From positions 7,118,501-7,182,500 of the forward strand of contig CM052360.1 of assembly GCA_028551475.1 (NCBI GenBank): a DNA stretch of 64,000 nt. The letters run 5' to 3'. Origin of the DNA: Casuarina equisetifolia. Its lineage: Eukaryota > Streptophyta > Magnoliopsida > Fagales > Casuarinaceae. The notes under the pieces are model-generated. The model saw only the letters and a list, made by a program, of their open reading frames with translations. It did no database searches and was not told the origin of the DNA. The translations under genes were made by a program, and so were the position numbers. Shown here in pieces: positions 37,901 through 49,400 of the stretch. Numbering within the stretch: position 1 is the stretch's first letter; each line of letters begins with the position of its first letter.

Positions 37901-40900
37901 ATATACACATGCTTTCTCTATGCCACTACGCTGCATCTTGAGTATCCTAAACTAGCCTTATACCAAACCAACAGAAAAATCATAGAAATATAGAAGAAAA
38001 TTTACCTGGAGACATGATGGTCTTATTTTCAAGAAGGAGCAGGTCATGGGGGTTAAGAGGATTACGCAGAAACGTTAAGAGTCTATTCAAGTTATGATTC
38101 TCCTTAAAGCATGTTAGAGTAGAAAAATTTCCTGGTAAAATATAATATATTACATTTAGAAGCATTGGTACAACAAAGGCAAGATTAAAACACCTGCTGA
38201 AAATTCACGAAAACAATAAATAACAATAAGGATCGAATGTGAAACTCCACACTTCAGCACCTTGGCAAGTAGGTGATTTCTTTGTCCTTTTTTCCAAAAT
38301 CCTGGAAAACAAAGCTTCTTCCTACTATGACAATTAAACCAAATGTATACCAATATCTGACCTTCAGTAGGCTTTGATTCAGAAGTGTTCATAGGTAGTT
38401 CAATCCTTCTCCACTGAAGACAAAATTGATATTCCTAGCCCTACCAGTTAGGGAGACTCAGTTATCGCTCATATTAGTCCATCATCACCAAGAATTGAGT
38501 TAAATTTTTTCCTCAACTTTAAGAAGGATGAACGATGAAGGTCCACTAACTGTAGCTTCCTCAGAATGTAGAATTGCAATTCTGTCCCAAACTTCCTGCC
38601 CACTAATCTGTCTAAAACTTTGCATTTCAGCAATGTATAGGTGCCCTTATCCATATTAAGGTACGTTTTTTCTGCTCAAAGTGTAGCATAAATCTAAAGA
38701 TGCTACCAGGAAACGTCAACGAAATTCAATGTATAGGAAGAAAGTGTCAGACATAACTCAGTGGCACAATACATAGGAACTGGAACTTTCTAGCATTTTG
38801 GAACATAAACGAACAGAAAACATTACACAATTAAAGGGAAATTAAGAATTAAAACAAACAGAAAACATATTTAATAGAAATGAGTTTAATATTTTCAGAA
38901 AAAGGATAAAATAACAATGACCACCTGCATTTTATCAAAATAAGCATGCCGAAAGCGTTCCACGTATTCCCAAGCACCAACATCTGCAAAGTTCAATTGT
39001 TGTTACTCTCCCTTAGGAAGGATCTCAACAGAGATTGATCTTCCTTTTGAGACAAATGTATTCCAAGGCCAGGTCTAAGATTTCCTCTGCAAAATGAGCA
39101 GCAATAAAGCATGCATGTACTTGTATTTTTATGGTACTGTAACCACTTAACTAGCCACCTTGTTTCCTTCCTAGAATAACGATGAGCAGCTGTTACTTTT
39201 GACAGTGTCATCCCATGAAATGATTTAATTTATCACTCATTAAGGGAAATTGGGAAGAAAACTTATACGAATGGCTCTATGGGGTTGTAAAAGGTCCCAT
39301 TCAAATCTAACGTAATGGAACATGAGTTGTCTTTTGGCCTCTCAACTTCAGACAAGCCATACATATAACAGAATTAAAACTAAGAGAATCTGAAGTAAGT
39401 ATAAAGCATAATTGTAAATGACAAAATATTGAAGCTAATACCTTTGAAGAGAGATATGGTTGCAGGTGTGACCGTACTGACCCTTGGATCAGGAAGGTCT
39501 TCTTTCTTGGAGCAGAATTTACTTCCCAATGCAGGATTGCTATCAATGATGGCAACATTTAAGTGCTTTGTCAGTGGCATGCTTGCTGCAAAGACATTGA
39601 GAAGATGATAGTTGTAATATTTCAGAGCATCTGATCTGAATGTCAAATCTCTTTCACTTAGTCCCCCAACCAAATCTATCTAAATGCTATCGTAAATGAA
39701 GGCATCATTGCTATCATGGCAATCTGCTTGTGATGTCACTTTTAATTCCCAGTGGGCTATAGGAAGGAAAATAGTGTCAGGATAATGAGCAAAACTGAAC
39801 AATTACATAAAAAAATTACAAAAAAGGATTACTTGAACAGCCAGCCCCCGCCCCCAACCCCCAAAAAGAAAAGAAAAAACAACAAACTAACCCACTTCTT
39901 CCCATCGTTTGCACTATGGTAAATCATGATTAACTGAAGGAATGTGACCAAAATAAACAGAAAACATTACTTACCCAACGAGCAAGCTAGAGCAATACCA
40001 ACCATGCCTCCTCCAACAATAGCAATGTCATACTGCTGAATGTTATTGCATAAATCCAGTTTCTCCTCTTGCTCCTAATTTTCAAGTGAATCAACTAATA
40101 AAAGGATTACAACTAATTTACATAAGGAGAGCTTGCTAAGAATTGATGAGTGTATTCAACGAGAGAACTGAACATGAAAACAATAAGAAACACTAAACCA
40201 AACAATGCTGAAATACAAACACACCCGCAAAGTGATGTACTTACGCTCATTAGTTTTAGTAAAACAAATAATGAGTATAGAACTTATAGCATCATCATCC
40301 TTGTAAATAACTAGGAGTAATGGAATCCAGCTGAAGGAGGATGTTACTTACAGCTATTAAGTGCTACAATATAGAGAAAATTAAAATAAAATCTCAAGAA
40401 AATTGATTCACAATTTTTTCTAACTCCTTCATGGACATAAGTTTCTACACTTTATCATCCCCTTTATAAATATGCCAAGAAGAAGGTATTATCTGCTGCT
40501 AGAAATCAGTTGGAGATAACGGGAGACAAGCTTATATTCTTCTTTCTCGAAAGCACAGATAAGTCCCATGTAGCACAAAAACAAGTAGCAAGATGCTGAA
40601 GAAAATTAGGAGAGGCTACATTATTACGCTTTCTTACTTAATGGGTTAAGTAATAGGTACAAGAACATCCAAATTGCATGCTAAGGTCAAGCAAACGTGC
40701 AGTAGTGGAGAAAGGGGTTATAGCTTTCTCTATTCTTGACAACATGTAAGTGTACAGTGATCTGTATGGCTTAAGCCACACATGCCATAGTATCCACCCA
40801 AGTTCTTAATATGATCAGGTAAAGCATATGAAGGCTTTGTCAATTTGGAACAAGTAATCACTCTAATGCTTGAACCATAAAATATGAAAGTTAAAATCCA

Positions 40901-41710
40901 TTGGTAGCCACATTGATATGGACAGGAGAAAAAACAGCAAACAATTGAAACAAGATGCAACATAGATAAACCCCACGGTTTTCAATACGGTGAGTTTATT
41001 ACATGGGTAGACTGGCCACCATTAGAATCCGTCACTCTCGAAGATGCACCGGTGCAGTAAAACTCGCGCTTAACTCGAATCTTGGTGACATTCTCAGCAA
41101 GTTTTCTCAAGATCACCCTGTTTGAGCAGATAACACATTAGACCGAAATCAACGATGTACCAGCAATCTAAGCAATAATGAAGGAATGACAAACAACACA
41201 ACAGAGAAATACAAATCATTAGCTATGTCCGTCAGGCCGCCATGTGAATACCATGAAACAAATTCTCATAAAGATTTCAATCACGCATGGGAAGGAATAG
41301 ATTCCAGAGGCATTTGAGTAGAGAAAACTTGAGTTAAAGTGCTATAAATTCCACCAAAAGGCATCAGCTTCCCATAAGTAGCCAGTATGGAGCAAAAACG
41401 AATAATCTCAATAATCTCTGAAACCAAGTGTGACGATAAAAAAAACCAAGTTATATCGAAAAATAAAATAAATTTGAGACATAAGTCTCAAAAATTAAGG
41501 GACTAGTGTTTCCAAATCAATGCAAGCAGGAAAAAAAAACGCACACGCGTATATGGAAATTGTGGATATACAAAAAAAGGAAAATGAAGACATTAAATCA
41601 ACAAGAAAAGGAATACGATCCAAAATCAATTCAAATTCACTTACAACAGAACGACTGCATGAAAACCAGCGTTTAATCAGAGGGAAATGCGAAAATGTTT
41701 ACCTGTTCAT
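34992..41710 (-). CDS. COQ6: COQ6, ubiquinone biosynthesis flavin monooxygenase
   Basis: UbiH/COQ6-family FAD monooxygenase of mitochondrial ubiquinone synthesis (ring C5 hydroxylation in characterised members). Coding exons on minus: 41710-41703, 41117-41003, 40074-39975, 39585-39442, 38983-38925, 37677-37610, 37529-37478, 36620-36447, 36296-35697, 35207-34992; 1536 nt, 511 aa, every phase fits. FAD-binding GGGMVG lies in exon 3, the DG motif VVGADGGKSRVRELAG at the exon 8/9 junction, and the second FAD motif [25 protein letters not shown] in exon 9 (shown here only as family signature [14 protein letters not shown]). The N-terminus MNRVILRKLAENVTKIRVKR is basic, fitting a mitochondrial presequence. 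Only 8 coding nt sit in exon 1; exon 2 has no in-frame ATG, which forces this start. Two relic copies of exon 6 lie in intron 5. Confidence 0.95.
37822..37884 (-). pseudogene. Relic duplicate of COQ6 exon 6 (copy nearer the exon)
   Basis: Read on minus, this segment aligns with exon 6 (37677-37610) along most of its length, sharing words such as GCTTAGGATA and AGACATAAATAAA with a few substitutions. It translates in the exon frame to WYYTCLGYTRYNAKDINK against WDYTGLGYTRYNARDINK in the true exon. A CTCTAG acceptor-like site precedes it, but the donor at the equivalent place (GGGGTAAGT in the true exon) is lost. It is about 203 bases from the true exon. Confidence 0.75.
37918..37997 (-). pseudogene. 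Relic duplicate of COQ6 exon 6 (distal copy)
   Basis: A more decayed copy that includes the upstream flank. The true acceptor GATTTTCTGTAG reads GATTTTTCTGTTG here, so the AG is lost. The translated block VWYKASLGYSRC matches VWDYTGLGYTRY of exon 6 and then meets a stop. The flanking AATATAGAAGAAA also matches the AATAATAGAAGAAA beside exon 6, so the duplicated unit included intron sequence. Confidence 0.65.
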
Positions 41711-42040
41711 CCTTCGACTGAAGAAGCTGACCGACTGTGGAGCGAAAGAGAGAGAGAGCCTTTTGGTCCGAAGGTCGAAAGGCTTGGACTGAGTTGGAGA
41801 TCGATATTGGGCCACTCTAAAGAGTTGAATAGACTACGAGCCCGCCCAATTATCCTGATATCGGGTTTCTCCATGGCCCAATTAACCTTGTACGCAATTT
41901 TTTCACCTAATTGCATTGCATGGTTCTTTGTTGCCGTTTCTACGTCATAGTAATTCAATAATTCGTGCCAAATTATTGTTATCGAAAATATAATTTTTTA
42001 AAAATGTGCATTTTTATAGAAACAAATCTCAATACTTAAA

Positions 42041-42067
42041 AACTATATATATATATATATATATATA
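42041..42067. repeat. (TA)n microsatellite
   Basis: About 13 TA units in the intergenic DNA between COQ6 and the small gene. The rest of 41711-42800 is AT-rich upstream sequence; a short GGCACGA-type tandem repeat lies at about 42564-42590. Confidence 0.9.
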
Positions 42068-42954
42068 AACGAGGATATCAACAAACATTTAGTTCAATTG
42101 AAATAATATTCAAGTTAATATTTGTCCCTACTTTCTTTACCTAACTTAAGAAAAGGGATGAACATGCTTGTATTTGTTCAAAGATTACAATATTTAATTG
42201 CTATTTAATAAAGGAAAAAGATGAAGCCACCTCAAAAAAAAATGATGCTTTTGTTCTCTTTTTAAGTGAATGATTTAACCTTCTTTGGCACTTTATCATC
42301 CCGAAACACAAACGCTAAACAAAGAGAACATCGCATCGTTATCCCCTTTTTATCCCCCACATCCATAATTGTGCCCACTCAACCACTTTGTCCCGAGCTC
42401 AATTCGTGAAGCAAAATAATAAAGAAAGATGCTCTTCCCTTGCAACGAAGAGAATCCTGCAAACAGTAGAAAGGATGAGCATACTCTTCCCTATTGTTTG
42501 ACCCAAATTCACCTCAGTAATGAGTGGCGTGGCAAAAGGAAAAGGAAACAAAGCTTGGGTGGAGGCACGAGGCACGAGGCATGAGGCATGATTGTACCCC
42601 CTCCTCTACCCGACCTAAACAAGCCTACCACAACCCCACATCCCACAGACGCCATCTCCACTGTCTTCTATGCAAAGCAAGCTGTAATCATTAGGACAGA
42701 ACCCTCGGAGTAATAGTAAGTAAAGCCTACCCCTTTCGTGCTTCACCATTTCATCTGTTTGATCTGATGCGAATCCATAACCCACGAAGCCCCCAAGGCT
42801 GGTCATGGTATCAATAAGTAGAAACGGTGGGGAGAGGTACAAGCTTGTCGTCTGTACTCCTGGCGGCGTCGGCGCAGAATAGATGCACTGCTTTGGTGTG
42901 CTCTTGCTATGTACCAACGAGGAGTTTGGACAACAAAGGTGAAGAAAGCAACAG

Positions 42955-42991
42955 GAACGGCAACGGCAACAGCAACAGCAACAGCAACAAT
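42955..42991 (+). repeat. Hexanucleotide AACGGC/AACAGC repeat
   Basis: About six AAC(G/A)GC units in the leader or possible N-terminal extension of the small gene. In the open frame they read as alternating Asn with Gly or Ser. Such repeats often vary in number between individuals. Confidence 0.85.
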
Positions 42992-43030
42992 ACCAAGAAG
43001 CAAGTCCCTGCAGAAAAGAAAGATGGGGTC

Positions 43031-43649
43031 ATGGAAGACCTCCATAATCATGAACTACAACTCCAAAATAGGAGCAATGAGGGCAGCTACAGGAGGAGAA
43101 GTGGGTCTAATGGGCCTCACGTTCAACGACCTACTCTCAAGAGTAATCTCAAGAAAACAACAATAGTTGATGATAATCAACTACGGTTACAAAGGAGGAA
43201 AGTTAGCTGGCCTGATGCTCATGGAAAGGATATTGCTCATGTCCGTGAATTTGAACCAAGGTAAAGCTACCCCGACCAACTTTCCTCTCTCATGATGGGT
43301 TTCTTTGTGTTGGATTTTTAGTTTCAAGTATGTTCATACATCATAACATATAGAAACTGTTCCAGTGGTTTTTACTAATACACTAAGCTTCTGGGAACTC
43401 ATTTAAGAAAAGCAAACCTTTTTCTCCAAGGAAATGTGGGAAAAAAAGAAAAATGATGTCTTTCATTTCCAAGTAAATTGGTGCCTGCTCTGATGAAAGA
43501 CGTGAAGCTTTTAAAACAAAACCCACCCTTGAATTCATCTAACAAATATTTTTTTTTTCTTTTTTCTCATCCTTTCATATGTTTATAGTGTGTCAGAAGA
43601 TGGGGAACTTGAAGGAGTAAGGAACTCTTGCGTTTGTGCTATTCAATAA
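43031..43649 (+). CDS. Small unnamed plant protein with RVxF-like motif and CaaX end
   Basis: Two exons, 43031-43260 and 43589-43649, join through an AG|T Ser codon to give 96 aa. I recognise the block VSWPDAHGKDIAHVREFEPS as widespread in plants but know no name or function. Visible features: a basic stretch LKSNLKK, then RRKVSW (K57-W60), which fits the RVxF docking motif for protein phosphatase 1; an acidic SEDGELEG segment; and a C-terminal CVCAIQ, where CAIQ fits a CaaX farnesylation box with a second Cys nearby. The same frame is open back to about 42827 through an Asn/Gly/Ser-rich hexanucleotide repeat, but without an ATG, so either the protein starts at 43031 or an upstream exon exists. 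A 25-codon upstream ORF starts at 42805 in another frame. Confidence 0.7.
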
Positions 43650-46465
43650 AGCAAGATGTCTAAAGGTACGGTACATCGCTTCTCAATGACCTATTCAAGT
43701 TTTAGGAATTTTTGTAAACAAAAAATGGCCACGTATTTATGCCACTGGATTCAGACGTGTTGCATGATTTTCACAGCAGTGTAATGTCCATGTGTCGAAA
43801 CAGTTCCAATAATCCTGTTATTTGAAAAATGATTCTTGCTCTTAAATTTTATGGCTTTTTGTTTAAATGAAGGATTCTTAAGAGCTGTCCCTAGAGAAAG
43901 TCTATGTAACATTGATAGGAAACATAGTGGGGAACAATGGAAAAGGGAAGTAGCAATTCTCAGTTGTTCAAACAAGTGAATAGGAACTTGAGTGACAGGG
44001 CATACTAAATTGCCACATGCAGAGACAAAAACGCATAGTTACAGCAGGGGCAGCAATCATGACATGATAAACAAACAAATAGTACGGTCATTTTGGATAT
44101 ATAAAGTCCAAGTTTCTTGTCTGTTTAGAACCGTTTTCTTGGTATATTCATGTCAAGCAACGGTGGATACAGGCCTTGGCATAAGCAACAATGCAGAATA
44201 TTGATCCAGTTAGGCCTTGATCAGGCCAAATACCCTCGTTTCTGATTTTAAAACGATAACTCAGACATCATTCGCTGCAGATGTTTCAGATGATAGTTCA
44301 TTAGCTCAGTCAAGGACTGGAAGGCAGCATTTATCGATTCCCTTGCTTTTCAGAGACTCCGAAGTTGTTACGAAACTTTAGGAACTCTACTTCACCAAAG
44401 AAACGGATGTTATAAGTTGACAGTCAGCTAATGCAAAAATATACCCATTATTACTGCTCATCGTATTCCTACCAAGTACAAATTATTCATGAATTAAGTA
44501 TCCTACTTTTACCTGGGAACAAGAACAGTACTGGATTTTGTATCCAAATGCTCACCCTTAACAAACTTCGACTTTAGGAATTCGGAAACCGTCCTTTCTG
44601 AAGTATGGAGGCATGTATCTGAAAGGCAAGCATTCAGAGAATTTCTAGAATTCACTGTAGAATTTTGCAATCATCAGAACACTTTCGTCCTTTCCTGCAT
44701 TTTAATTTGTCACAGAGATGTGCTCGTGTAGCAGTCTCATCACCTGTTTATCTTCTCCGGGAAACAAATATTTCAATCACCAGGTTGGCAATGGTCGTTT
44801 CACTTTTATTGAAAAAGATCATTCTCTGAAATAAGTGGTGGAAAAAACTCCGATAATATCCATGCCACACATGCAGGAACAATTAGAGCATCTTGGAATA
44901 GTGTGCATTTAGCTCTGAACGGGGTAAAGATTCAGATGTTGATCTGAAAAAGTGCTTTGGTAATTACTTGAAGAGCGTGCCGGATAGCTGCTGGGGGTCT
45001 GTCAAGAAATGAATACATTAACAACATTAATTGAAATGGCATTGAAAAGGGGCAACAAGACACTCTCCGACTTGAAAAACATTAGGGGGTCTGGAAGCTG
45101 AAGTAAAATGGAGAAGAGATAACAGTCCCTCTGCTTTAACTTGCTGCTATTTCCTTCTCCAACTTACGCTGAAAGTTGCATTTCTCTCTTTCCATTTCTG
45201 CTGGCTAGATGTGTCCTACTACAATTAAACTCACATTATCCTTTTTCTTTGTTGCAGGCAGTGGGGAGCATCTGTTTATCCGGCGCCGATTACGACACTT
45301 GCTACAACAACTTTAATCATAGATTCGCGTAATGTATTTGCTAAATCAATGAAGCATCTGATGAATTTCAAATATTAGTCTTCTGATTAGTCAAAACATA
45401 GCCCAATGCTCTGTTAAGTCTCTGTTCTGTTGAAATGTGGGATATGGATGGGAGGAACAGAAATGCAAGGATATGTTTATGGATGAAAATATCTCGCGAA
45501 GTCCTTGGTTTTTTCTTCATGCTTTCTCCCTGCACGAGAAGCAACTTTTAACACTGAGCTCTGGATCTAACACATGGAGACTGACAATTACTGTTGGTAA
45601 TACTTTAATCTGAGGTGATATAAGGGTGATCTAATTTGACATGTTCTCGATGCAGTTCATGCATGGTAGTAGCGCTAGATTCCAACCAACCAGAAGTTTG
45701 CTTGACAAAGGATATGAAAACCCATGAAGAAACTACTTAGTATAAGCAGCAATGGTATACGAGATAAATCAAATTTGTAGGAGACGTTTATCACTGCCAG
45801 AAAGAAGTAGACTGATTTTGATGCAGTGGAGCGTTGGAGCTATATAGAGATTATTTAATCAATTTCCCTCCCATAAATCCCCCATTTCCCCATTGCTTAT
45901 GCTCAAAAAGGAATAATACTGACAGCGGTTCAATTTTTTTTTTTTTTTTGCCCCCTCTTCCCAAACTTAACAAGGTTCCTTGTAAGGTTATGCTGCTGCA
46001 CGAGGACAGCACTGAAGCCTTTTTTAGGAGAATGTACCCAAATCCCCACCAGCCAAATTGCTTAATAAAAGATAATGATATGAACAACAAAAATGAAAAA
46101 GAGAGTCAACAGCTGTAAATGAAACCCCCATCCAAGTGATAATCATTATGAGAGATAAGAGTCACTATGACATGAAAGAACTTGAGTAATCCAGATGGTG
46201 AAAGCATCATCAATGGCCAGCAATTGTTGCAAGAATGATAACAACGTTTCTTTTTCTCCACCCCCACAATAATATAACAAATTTTCCGTTGACAAAAGGA
46301 TCATCACTCCCACACAGAAGCATGGTCCTACATTTTTTCTTTTTTTTTCCCTTACAGTATCATGAATTTATGGATTAATGAAACACTATTCCTATTTGTA
46401 TCTGCCGAGAAACATTACTGAGCTAAAGTATCTTGTACATCAGGATCTTACACTCAAGGTTGACG
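43650..46465. other. Intergenic, possible 3' UTR or non-coding exons
   Basis: No gene was recognised in 2.8 kb. One exon-like block at about 45258-45331 follows a good acceptor (TTTCTTTGTTGCAG) and is open in two frames, but matches no family known to me. It could be a late exon or 3' UTR exon of the upstream small gene, or chance. A T-run lies near 45938-45950. Confidence 0.4.
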
Positions 46466-49400
46466 TCATTGATTATGATTTTTACCTTTCTTTGATTTGT
46501 TCTTCTCCTGCATCTTCTTTTTCTTAGCTTCAGCAGTAATCCAATTGTAATCTGGGGGAATAACAAAAGGGTCTTGAACGGTTTCTATCCTATTGCTAGA
46601 ACTGGCGGTGGATGAGCTGGGGCGATGATAAGGGGCTTTTATCCACTGAAACCAGGATGAACTTGAGGAATGCATCGCCGCCGGGCTCTCTCGCCCCGCT
46701 GCAGAAGGGCTTGAAGGGGGCGTTGCGAACTCATCCAACGGCTGTAGTTCTTCAAACTTCGTAAAAGTAACCAGAACTCTGATAGTGGGAACCACCGGGA
46801 TAGCAACCTGAATGTTTAAGTACAGATAACTCTTTCATCAAAGAAATCTAAACGAACGAAAGGACCAAATGGATGCTCAAAAAATAAGGACACACTTAGG
46901 CTCAAAAGCTTCTACATGACCTCTTCAGAGGACAAAAATCTTTCTGGCGTTGCGTTCAGAACCCAGGAGAACAATAAATCAACAGAATACAGTTTCCAAA
47001 AGATTCATGAAAAATAGTTAAAAAACAATGTTGAAGAAGCTCAAATGAATTGTAAACTATACCATTCACAAACACTCTACTGATCAATCATCAAGAACAT
47101 CAAAAAGATCCGAGAATCCTTTCATGCAGTAAGTGATTTCAGATCACCAACATCCGTTCTAGAAAGTTGAGAAGATAAAGCTTTCTCTTGGTTTATTATT
47201 CCAGGCCTTTGCTGAGGTTGCACATATACGGCATTAGTCTGAGACTTCAGCTCAAAATCTCAGCTAAGCCTGAAGCCAAGGTGTTGCATATAAAAGAACT
47301 TCATTTGTTACCACTGGGGTAGGATTAAAAAAGAAAAAAAAAACAAAAATCACCAATTTTAACACCAAAACTGCAAAAGTTTCTAGATGCCACATTCTCA
47401 TGGTTTGGCAGCTCAAAGTCGTTTTTGTAAGAAAGCGAGAAGAAATGCCTTTTCTTACCGAAACCTAAGTTTATCAATTGCATTATTTAGATCCAATACC
47501 CCCTTGAACAGAAGGTAGTCAATTATCGGTGACTCAATCATTGTAAAAGATGAATGTCCAGAGACGACGTCTGAGATAAAAGGCCACACGGAGTAAAAGT
47601 AAATTTTCTCTAGCAGATATGTCATACAATTTCAGATTCCTCTAGTTGATAAGGGACTGAATTCTGCATTTAAAACTGACCAAAAAGAAACATTTCATGA
47701 GGAATGACATTAAGATTGCCTTAAGATCACCTAATCTATGATACGGGAATGCCGGCTGCTAAGAACAATATGTTCATAAATAAGAAAAGAGACAATGAAA
47801 ATATTAAAAATGAATGAACAGGAATACCAGAAAGAATGGCCTTGCCCAACATAGTAATGCCCATACGCCGGGAAGGCCATTGAATGCACTAGTTAGAGAA
47901 AGCAACTTAGCTAAAGTCGCAATGAAGGGGTCGAGAGAGGGCTAAAGTAATATGACAAAGACATTATGGAAGAACTTATGACAAACAAGGAGCTGAAACA
48001 GAACAAACTCTTACGATAAAATAACAGAAATCGCCACATTTAGCCTACCCCATTTCAGTTTAATTCATACAGAAACATCCCACATGGCATAATACAATCC
48101 TGCCACGACTATTTCTGTGGGATACCAAATCCAGTTAGGTAGGTATCTCTACAAAGAGATAGCAGACTGAGAGTCAAGAAAATCTTTGTCCATCTGTGTC
48201 ACTGGATTCTGTTCAACAGGATTGAAGGAATTTCATATAAAAGATCCCAAACGGACCTGCTTATTATATGGTAGCTACAAACAGGAAGACAGTTTTACAG
48301 GAACTGGTACATGTGGGTATGGATTCTTTTATCCACCAAAAATGGGTGGTGGGATCAGATAGCATTTTGCTGGGTCCATCTAATAGCTATTGACATACTA
48401 CATACACAAAGAAAAGGAAATAAACATCTGACGTCGCCTATTGGCAAAAGAATTAAAAGTAAACTGATGCCCTACAACAGAGCGGATAAAGGTACAGAAA
48501 CTGCAAGCATCAAAGATTCTCTAATACCAAGAACAACTACAACAATCGATGCAATCTAAGAGAACCAAGAACCTAAGAATATTTCAGAAGAAATAAATGC
48601 CAACAAAACCCTCTAATGAAAGAAATAAATCCAGCAAGCAGGATGCAGCACATAAAGGTCATACCCATTTGTTCCAACTTTTTATGATGTGAAGCCAAAG
48701 ACAGTCTAGTTTAATCTTAAGCTACCGACATAGGAAAGTACTTATAAGAGGCAACTGATCATGAGTTCAAAACTTCTATACGTATAATTCGATCAACCAA
48801 TCCTTCAAATTCTATAAGTGCTGTCAGGCGTACATTACCCAATTTATGCCTCCATACAATTCTCAACTTAGAATATCAATAGCAAAGAAACTTTTTCATT
48901 TTTCGTAACCATCACCCACCTTTTGGTGCAAAAGCCACAATCTCTTTCTGTCAAATGAAAAGCCATTTCAATTTGAAGTAGTTTTCATCAATAACTTAAT
49001 TGGTAATTGACTTACACATAGGAGGCAATTAGCAAAAAGATTTCTATACTAAATTAAGGACTACCATCCGGCGCTAAAAAAACTCAAAGAAACAAGGGAT
49101 TACCATGGTCATCATGTTTAAACAAACATGACAGTAAAGGAACATGAACTGGTCACAGCCATGGAGGGCACCAGTCTTATCTTACTTAGATTTCAAAAGC
49201 TTGATACCAAATCCAAGAAAAAGAGCTAGGAACTAAGGTCTTCTTCGTGACAGTAATAGATATCATCTATCATTTCCTAAGAATTTCAAGCACACGCCAT
49301 CACCGACTATATACATCACGAAATTTTTTAACTCGCTCAGAAAGTTGCATCACAATCAGCCTTGGACAAGAGAATCCTTCAGACCTGAAACCTATAACCA

